Assembly: GCA_019115685.1 (NCBI GenBank)
Contig: DXDC01000389.1
Location: 1 to 13,415, forward strand
DNA length: 13,415 nt
Direction: 5' to 3'
Source of the DNA: Candidatus Agrococcus pullicola
Lineage (GTDB): Bacteria; Actinomycetota; Actinomycetes; Actinomycetales; Microbacteriaceae
Position 1 is the first letter of the stretch; each line of letters starts with the position of its first letter. This document shows, piece by piece, positions 8,516 through 13,415 of the stretch. The translations under genes were made by a program, and so were the position numbers. The notes under the pieces were generated by a model. It worked only from the letters and a program-made list of their open reading frames with translations. It did no database searches and was not told where the DNA came from.

Positions 8516-9748
8516 ATGATGCGTTTCGTGCCGGGATCGGCATGGGCCGCGGTCGCGGGTTCACGCGTTGCAGTGCTGCCCGCAGACACTGCGCCCGAGC
8601 AGGTCCAACGTGTCTTCGACGCGCTTGCGGCCGACGAAGCACTGCAGGAGATAGCTCAGGGTGCGGATCGCTACGGTGCCCCGCTCGCGCTTGCCGACTG
8701 CGGGGCGGAGGGCCAGTTGGCCCGCCGCTCGGGCGTTCCGGCCCGTCTTGACGACGATGATCTCGAAGCAAACGCGTCAGCGGTTCTCGTCTTCGAGTCC
8801 GTGCGCGGCAGCACACTGCTGGTCGGCGATCTACGGGCGAAGGATGATCCGACGTTCCCGATCGCGCACGGTGTGACCAGGGTGAAGGCGCTCGTGCTCG
8901 ATCTCGCGGATGTCTCCTTGGAAACCCTGCTACCGGAAGACCTGCCGGAGCCGAGTGCTCCGGCGCCCGGGGATGGATCGCTGGAGAGCGGGGTCATCGA
9001 TTCCGTTCCCGGATTCCAGCGCAGTGCTCCCGTTCCTTCCGCTCCCGCGAATCCGGCCCGCTCGGATGTTCGGCCGGACCCCGCTGAGCCCCCTTCGGCA
9101 CCGCTTTCGGCGCCGAAACCATCGGATCCGCCAGCTCCCGTCCAGCATCCTGCCGCCGCTGTTCCGCAGGATCAGCTCGGCGACCACGACGGCAGCACGA
9201 TACGGGCGGAAGACGCAGCCGAACTCATAGCGCGGAACCGTGCCGAACGATCTGCTCAACAGCCCGTGCAACAAGAACAGCTCCTGCACGATAGCGGACC
9301 GCTGGTGCTGTCGCTCGTCTGCCATGTGGGCCACGTCAACCCGCCGTCGGCCTCGGTCTGCGCCGTCTGCGGCGGGACGATTGCCCAGGGGTCGCTCCAG
9401 CGACGTCCTCGCCCTGATGTCGCAGTCGCCGCGCTCCCCAACGGGGAGCGCGTACCACTGCACAACACGGTGGTCTTCGGCCGCAGGCCACGAGCGAGAA
9501 GCTCCGATCCGCACACGAGACTCGTCGAGGTCGAGAGCCCGCAGGAAGACATTTCCCGCAGCCACGTTCAGATGCGCATCGAAGACTGGAACGTCGTCGC
9601 CGAAGATCTCGGCTCCACGAACGGGACGATGCTGCTCCGTCACGGTCAGCAACCCCAGCGACTGCGCCCCGATACGCCGACATTCCTCTGGCCGGGCGAC
9701 CAGCTCGACATCGGCGACGGCGTCGTCATCGAGGTGCAGGCGCCGTGA
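8516..9748 (+). CDS. FHA domain protein with zinc ribbon and uncharacterised N-terminal domain
   Basis: About 410 residues from ATG 8516; ATG 8519 is equally plausible and GTG 8498 less so. Residues 1-~135 form a globular alpha/beta-looking domain that I do not recognise. A Pro/Ala/Ser-rich linker (~143-218) follows, containing GSTIRAE with T228 as a candidate phosphosite. A short zinc ribbon comes next (VCHVGHVNPP then CAVCGG: C269, H273, C282, C285), then a C-terminal FHA domain (300-408) with FGRR (322-325), ISRSH (346-350) and LGSTNGT (365-371). The FHA pThr-binding residues (R, S, N) are all present, so it should bind phosphorylated partners. No signal peptide or membrane helix is seen, so it is cytoplasmic. 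It lies directly before the kinase gene, overlapping it by 4 nt, which supports a role as a kinase-coupled adaptor or substrate. Confidence 0.87.
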   Translation: MMRFVPGSAWAAVAGSRVAVLPADTAPEQVQRVFDALAADEALQEIAQGADRYGAPLALADCGAEGQLARRSGVPARLDDDDLEANASAVLVFESVRGSTLLVGDLRAKDDPTFPIAHGVTRVKALVLDLADVSLETLLPEDLPEPSAPAPGDGSLESGVIDSVPGFQRSAPVPSAPANPARSDVRPDPAEPPSAPLSAPKPSDPPAPVQHPAAAVPQDQLGDHDGSTIRAEDAAELIARNRAERSAQQPVQQEQLLHDSGPLVLSLVCHVGHVNPPSASVCAVCGGTIAQGSLQRRPRPDVAVAALPNGERVPLHNTVVFGRRPRARSSDPHTRLVEVESPQEDISRSHVQMRIEDWNVVAEDLGSTNGTMLLRHGQQPQRLRPDTPTFLWPGDQLDIGDGVVIEVQAP

Positions 9749-11250
9749 GTCCGAAGCGAGCGCCGGCGCCGGCTCCCGACATCCCCGGCTACGACTTCCT
9801 GCAGGTACTCGGCTCGGGCGGCTTCGCGGACGTGTATCTCTACCAGCAGGCCCTGCCGAGCCGCAGGGTCGCGGTCAAAGTGCTGCTGCCTTCGCAACTG
9901 AACCAGAACACCGTTGAACACTTCCGCAACGAAGCGAACCTGATGGCGCAGCTCTCCGAGCATCCCTCGATCGTCACGATCTACGGGGCCGCCGTGACGC
10001 CGGACGGCCGACCGTATCTCGCCATGGAGTACGCGCCGAAGCCGAATCTGGGTCTGCGCTATCAGAAAGAGCGATTCTCGGTTCCCGAAGTGCTCACGCT
10101 GGGTGTGCAGATCGCGGGTGCCGTGGAGACCGCGCACCGTGCCGGCATCCTGCACCGGGACATCAAGCCCGCGAACATTCTGGTTACCGCATACAATCGG
10201 CCGGCCCTGACCGACTTCGGAATCGCTACGGCCGGCGGTGCGGTGCACGAGGAGTCGGGCATGTCCGTACCGTGGTCGCCCCCGGAGGCATTCGCGAGCA
10301 CGCCGTGGGCCGGACCAGAATCGGATGTGTTCTCGCTGGCTGCGACACTGTACACGCTGCTCGCCGGGCGAACGCCATTCGAACTACCGGGAGATAGCAA
10401 CGCGAGCATTGACCTCATCGCCCGGATAGAGGCCGGTGAGGTCGCTCCCCTCGCACGAGGCGACGTTCCGTCAGAGCTCGAGAACACGCTGCTCGCCGCA
10501 ATGGCCGCCAATCCCTCTCGCCGCTACTCGACAGCGCTCGACTTCGGGAGGGCTCTGCAGCGGGTAGAGGCGAACATGGCGCTGCCGATCACGCAAATCG
10601 ATGTGCTCGACGACTCCCTCGCTCCCGACGCGTCCGAGGTCGAGGACGGTGGGGCGACGAGAGTACGCGGTGTTGTCACGATCGACGCACAAGCAGAACA
10701 TCGAACCGATTCCGCTGTCCGGCACCATCGCGCACCCATCCAAGTGGACGACCGGACAGTGGTGCGGGCTGAAGTCGGAATGAGCGAACAGTCGGAGGCG
10801 CCCGCCGAGCTGCGGGAGGCCGAACCCCCGCGACCGGACCGCAGGCGCTGGCTGCCGATCACCATCGCGGCCGCGGTGTTGATCGCCGTCGTCGGCACGG
10901 TCGGAGGTCTCGTGCTCTTCGGCAACAACACCTTGGAATCGGGGTCGAACCCGGATGAGACGGAAGATGTGCCGGCACCTCCTGCGGCTCCTCCGAGCAT
11001 GCCGATCGCGTTCGTCGCGGAAATCGACGGGGACGAGGTCCACTTCTCGTGGCAGAACCCTCAGCCGCGCGACGGCGACCGCTACCAGTACCGGTATGAG
11101 CCATCGAACGGCAATCCGGAAACCGGGTGGCTCGAAACACCCGAGCTGACCGTACCGCTCGACCCGGAGGAGCCGACGTGCCTGAGCGTTTCCATCGTGC
11201 GGGCATCCGGCCAGTCTTCGCAATCGGCCCAGGGGTGTACGGATGAGTGA
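9745..11250 (+). CDS. Transmembrane Ser/Thr protein kinase with FN3-like extracellular domain
   Basis: 501 residues of Hanks/PknB-type architecture. The kinase domain (~14-275) shows the glycine loop GSGGFADV (23-30), catalytic Lys45, helix-C Glu63, HRDIKPAN (137-144, D139) and DFG (157-159), so it should be catalytically competent. The activation segment is short and ends SVPWSPPE (174-181) instead of the usual G-T-x-x-Y-x-x-P-E form. A juxtamembrane linker (276-368) carries T305 (GATRVRG) and T338 (DRTVVRAE). One membrane helix (369-392) leads to an extracellular domain (~416-500) that looks like a single FN3 module with a Cys pair (C479, C498). It has no PASTA repeats, unlike PknB. GTG 9745 has a GAGGTG site 8 nt upstream and overlaps the previous stop. 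It is probably the sensor of the locus, comparable to Pkb2 of PFNA clusters. Confidence 0.94.
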   Translation: MSPKRAPAPAPDIPGYDFLQVLGSGGFADVYLYQQALPSRRVAVKVLLPSQLNQNTVEHFRNEANLMAQLSEHPSIVTIYGAAVTPDGRPYLAMEYAPKPNLGLRYQKERFSVPEVLTLGVQIAGAVETAHRAGILHRDIKPANILVTAYNRPALTDFGIATAGGAVHEESGMSVPWSPPEAFASTPWAGPESDVFSLAATLYTLLAGRTPFELPGDSNASIDLIARIEAGEVAPLARGDVPSELENTLLAAMAANPSRRYSTALDFGRALQRVEANMALPITQIDVLDDSLAPDASEVEDGGATRVRGVVTIDAQAEHRTDSAVRHHRAPIQVDDRTVVRAEVGMSEQSEAPAELREAEPPRPDRRRWLPITIAAAVLIAVVGTVGGLVLFGNNTLESGSNPDETEDVPAPPAAPPSMPIAFVAEIDGDEVHFSWQNPQPRDGDRYQYRYEPSNGNPETGWLETPELTVPLDPEEPTCLSVSIVRASGQSSQSAQGCTDE

Positions 11251-11944
11251 TAAACGCAGCGAAGTGCAGATCGAGTTCGCGGGCGAATGGTTTCGCGTCG
11301 AAGAAACGAAGCCGTTCGTCATCGGTCGCGAAGGTGATCTTACGATCGACGATAATCAGTATCTGCACCGTCATTTCCTGCAGGTCGGGTTCAAGGACGG
11401 GCTGTGGTGGCTGACGAATGTCGGGTCGCGACTCTCCGCGACGATCTCCAGCGGTGAGGGAACCGTGCAGTCGTGGCTGGCGCCGGGCGCGGCGCTGCCG
11501 CTGGTGTTCTCGGAGTGCGTTGTTGTCTTCACCGCCGGCCCGACGACGTACGAGTTGACGATGGTGACGTCTCATGCCGAATTCGAGTTCTCGCCCGCGG
11601 CGCGCCATGCTGCTGGCGAGGAGACCGTCATGCCCTTGCAGCTGAGCGATGTGCAGAAACTGCTGGTCGTGGCGCTCGCGGAACCCATGCTGCGTCGCGA
11701 TGCGGCGGGCGTGAGCGAGCTGCCGACGAACTCGGCGACGGCGGGGCGCTTGGGGTGGTCGATGACGACGTTCAACAGGAGGCTCGACGCGCTCTGCGAC
11801 AAGCTGGATCAGATGGGTGTGCAGGGGATGCGCGCAGCGCCGGGTAAGCTCGCCACGAATCGGCGGGCACGATTGGTGGAGTACGCGGTATCGTCGAGGC
11901 TGGTTTCGCGAGCGGATCTGGCGCTGCTGGATGCCGAGCAGTAG
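11243..11944 (+). CDS. FHA-like protein with C-terminal winged-helix-like domain
   Basis: 233 residues. Residues ~8-107 have the FHA pattern: FVIGREGDL (25-33, with the GR pair), YLHRHFLQV (40-48) and WWLTNVGS (55-62). The Ser of the usual SxxH motif is Leu41, and the later Asn of the NG turn is not conserved, so phosphothreonine binding may be lost. Residues ~133-233 are helical. GRLGWSMTTFNRRLDALCDKL (starting at residue 168) looks like the recognition region of a winged helix-turn-helix, followed by a GVQGM turn. It could be a phospho-responsive regulator in the spirit of EmbR, but with the FHA at the N-terminus; a purely structural role is also possible. It is cytoplasmic. ATG 11243 overlaps the kinase stop by 8 nt, with AGGGG at 11231-11235. 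Confidence 0.8.
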   Translation: MSDKRSEVQIEFAGEWFRVEETKPFVIGREGDLTIDDNQYLHRHFLQVGFKDGLWWLTNVGSRLSATISSGEGTVQSWLAPGAALPLVFSECVVVFTAGPTTYELTMVTSHAEFEFSPAARHAAGEETVMPLQLSDVQKLLVVALAEPMLRRDAAGVSELPTNSATAGRLGWSMTTFNRRLDALCDKLDQMGVQGMRAAPGKLATNRRARLVEYAVSSRLVSRADLALLDAEQ

Positions 11945-11969
11945 AGCAGACAGCGGCAATACGCTGACG

Positions 11970-11975
11970 AAAGGA
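11970..11975 (+). promoter_or_regulatory. Shine-Dalgarno site of the EssC/EccC-like gene
   Basis: AAAGGA lies 5 nt before GTG 11981, in the 36-nt gap after the winged-helix gene. No other in-frame start is seen nearby, so this fixes the start of the secretion ATPase gene. Confidence 0.6.
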
Positions 11976-11980
11976 ATTTC

Positions 11981-13415
11981 GTGCGAGTCAAACTGACCCT
12001 GCATCGAGAGGGGACAGCCCCCACTGACGTTGTTGTGACTGCGGACTCCACCGCGACGGTCGAGGATGTCGCGAACCAGATCAAGGACGCCGACCCCGAC
12101 AGGACCATCTGGGCGGACGACGAAGATGTACTGACGCTCGCGGTCGCGCCGCCGACCGAGGAGCACAGGGTTCCTATGGCTCCCGACACACTCATCGGTG
12201 AGGCGCCCATCGGTTCGGGCTTCAACGCGCAGGTCGTCAATCTCGGCCGTCGTACATCGTCGGCGGAGATGAACCAGGGCGCCGAAGTCATCGCGACGCT
12301 GCACGTGACCGCGGGCCCGGCGAAGGGTCATGAGTTTCAGCTGCGCTCCGGGCACGCGACGATCGGACGCGATCCGTCGAGCGACGTGGTGATACCCGAC
12401 CCGCTGGTCTCGAAACGCCACGCTCGCATCGAGGTCGGCACGCACATCGAAGTCGTCGACCTGAATTCCTCGAACGGTGTTGTCGTCGACCGCGGTCGAG
12501 TGCAACGGCTGACCGTGGTGCCCGGTCAGCCGTTCACGCTCGGTGACTCAGAACTGGTCGTGCAGGTCGTCGGCGACTTCAATTCCTCCGGCAAGGACCC
12601 CGTCCTCGAACGCGGCGGCGCGCTCATGTTCAACCGATCACCGGTCGTCGAACCGCGGTACCCCGGCGAAGAGTTCAAAGAGCCTCGGATGCCCACCGAG
12701 CGCATCAAGAATGTGTTCCCGTGGCCCATGCTCGTCGCGCCGATTCTGATGGCGGGTGCCCTCTATGCGATGACCGGCAGAATCCGGTCACTGCTCATCA
12801 TGGCGGCCACGCCGATGATGATGTTCGGTAACTTCATTACGCAGCGTCAACGCATGGGGCAGCAGTTCAAGAAAGACGATGCGATCTTCGAGAAGCAGTA
12901 CGAAGAGCTCGAGGAGAAGTTCTACAAGCAGACTCCCCAGGAACGCAAGGTCAGAAATCGCGAGGCGCCCGCTGTCGCGACCGTCTTCGATCAGGCGATG
13001 AGGCTGGGGCCGATGCTCTGGAGCCGCAGGCCCGAGCACTGGAACTTCCTCGGGCTCCGGCTCGGTGTCGGTGACGACGACAGTCGCAACACGATCGGCG
13101 AGAGCGACAATCCCGAGGTGCTCCCCGAGTACGTCGAACGCGTCGACCACCTGCGGGACCGCTTCAGGACGATTTCCGATGTGCCGATCTTCGAGTCGCT
13201 GCAAACGGTCGGCTCCGTCGGCATCGCTGGCCCGAAAGCGATGACCAGTGATGTTCTGCGGGGTCTCGCTGTGCAGCTGCTCGGGATGCACGCGCCCAAT
13301 GAGGTCGTGACCGTTGCGCTCACCGACCCCGACTGGACGGAAGAACTCGACTGGCTCAAGTGGATGCCGCACACATCCAGCGAACGGAACCCCCTGAAGG
13401 ATCTACCGCTGGCGG
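11981..13415 (+). CDS. FHA-bearing EssC/EccC-like type VII secretion ATPase (3' end outside window)
   Basis: The frame runs from GTG 11981 past the window end without a stop; 478 residues are visible. Residues 1-~60 look like a beta-grasp or divergent FHA module (VKLTLHREG, VTADSTATVEDVA). An FHA domain at ~103-197 has intact binding residues: GRDPSSD (129-135), VSKRHARI (143-150) and NSSNG (162-166). Two hydrophobic segments (about 248-264 and 268-285) are followed by a charged, coiled-coil-prone stretch (289-327). Then comes the region conserved before the first FtsK/SpoIIIE domain of EccC/EssC: SRRPEHWNFLGLRLG (348-362), VGIAGPKA (413-420) and WLKWMPHT (458-465). The ATPase domains and their Walker motifs lie beyond the edge. 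The protein would be the membrane motor that recognises WXG100-type substrates in type VII secretion. N-terminal FHA domains are an EssC (Firmicutes) trait; mycobacterial EccC lacks them. Confidence 0.92.
   Translation, partial: MRVKLTLHREGTAPTDVVVTADSTATVEDVANQIKDADPDRTIWADDEDVLTLAVAPPTEEHRVPMAPDTLIGEAPIGSGFNAQVVNLGRRTSSAEMNQGAEVIATLHVTAGPAKGHEFQLRSGHATIGRDPSSDVVIPDPLVSKRHARIEVGTHIEVVDLNSSNGVVVDRGRVQRLTVVPGQPFTLGDSELVVQVVGDFNSSGKDPVLERGGALMFNRSPVVEPRYPGEEFKEPRMPTERIKNVFPWPMLVAPILMAGALYAMTGRIRSLLIMAATPMMMFGNFITQRQRMGQQFKKDDAIFEKQYEELEEKFYKQTPQERKVRNREAPAVATVFDQAMRLGPMLWSRRPEHWNFLGLRLGVGDDDSRNTIGESDNPEVLPEYVERVDHLRDRFRTISDVPIFESLQTVGSVGIAGPKAMTSDVLRGLAVQLLGMHAPNEVVTVALTDPDWTEELDWLKWMPHTSSERNPLKDLPLA

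Noticed and set aside
8516..8920. PP2C phosphatase as the N-terminal domain of the zinc-ribbon FHA protein
   Set aside because: Kinase/FHA operons often carry PP2C, but the acidic metal-binding motifs of that family are absent.
11945..11980. Promoter in the 36-nt gap before the EssC/EccC-like gene
   Set aside because: CAATAC resembles a weak -10 element, but there is no matching -35 and the gap is too short for a confident call.
12091..12120. DRTIWAD in the EssC/EccC-like N-terminus as another linker Thr motif
   Set aside because: It resembles DRTVVRA of the kinase but lies in what appears to be a folded beta-rich domain, not a disordered linker, so it is probably coincidence.
10859..12505. 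Long open frame on the minus strand (about 548 codons)
   Set aside because: It lies opposite three well-supported plus-strand genes, is Arg-rich without domain motifs, and is the usual shadow frame of high-GC coding DNA.

Overview
The window is GC-rich, densely packed, and coded entirely on the plus strand. GTG starts are frequent, stop/start overlaps are common, and linkers are rich in Pro and Ala. This suggests a high-GC actinobacterium. The gene set (FN3 protein, MoxR, DUF58, TgpA-like, FHA proteins, Ser/Thr kinase, EssC/EccC-like ATPase) and the codon style fit Microbacteriaceae or a close relative, but that taxon is an inference.

Layout: (1) nt 1-2247, the C-terminal part of a large extracellular protein built of one Ig/cadherin-like module, about five fibronectin type III-like modules and a Cys-containing terminal domain; its start lies upstream. 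(2) nt 2303-6923, a MoxR AAA+ ATPase, a DUF58 membrane protein and a TgpA-like membrane protein with a transglutaminase-like domain and a DUF4129-like tail. (3) nt 6920-11944, a phospho-signalling block: RDD membrane protein with a C-terminal FHA domain, zinc-ribbon FHA protein, transmembrane Ser/Thr kinase with an FN3-like ectodomain, and an FHA-like plus winged-helix-like protein. (4) nt 11981 to the window end, the N-terminal third or so of an FHA-bearing EssC/EccC-like ATPase, the motor of type VII (ESX-like) secretion. No RNA gene, mobile element or CRISPR is visible.

Six of the eight gene junctions overlap or abut. The other two are gaps of 55 and 36 nt, so one operon is likely. The set resembles the bifidobacterial 'PFNA' cluster (kinase, FN3 protein, AAA-ATPase, DUF58, transglutaminase). 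Here it is extended with FHA adaptors and joined to a type VII-type ATPase.

Working model (inference): the kinase reads an extracellular cue through its FN3-like domain and phosphorylates Thr in the linkers of itself and its partners. FHA domains on the RDD protein, the zinc-ribbon protein and the secretion ATPase then assemble on those sites, coupling the signal to export or display of surface proteins such as the FN3 protein. MoxR, DUF58 and TgpA would act as a maturation or chaperone module.

The most notable details are: a transglutaminase-like domain that has lost its catalytic Cys and Asp; a degenerate FHA fused to a putative DNA-binding domain; a short, atypical kinase activation loop; and similar Thr motifs recurring in linkers of three neighbouring proteins.
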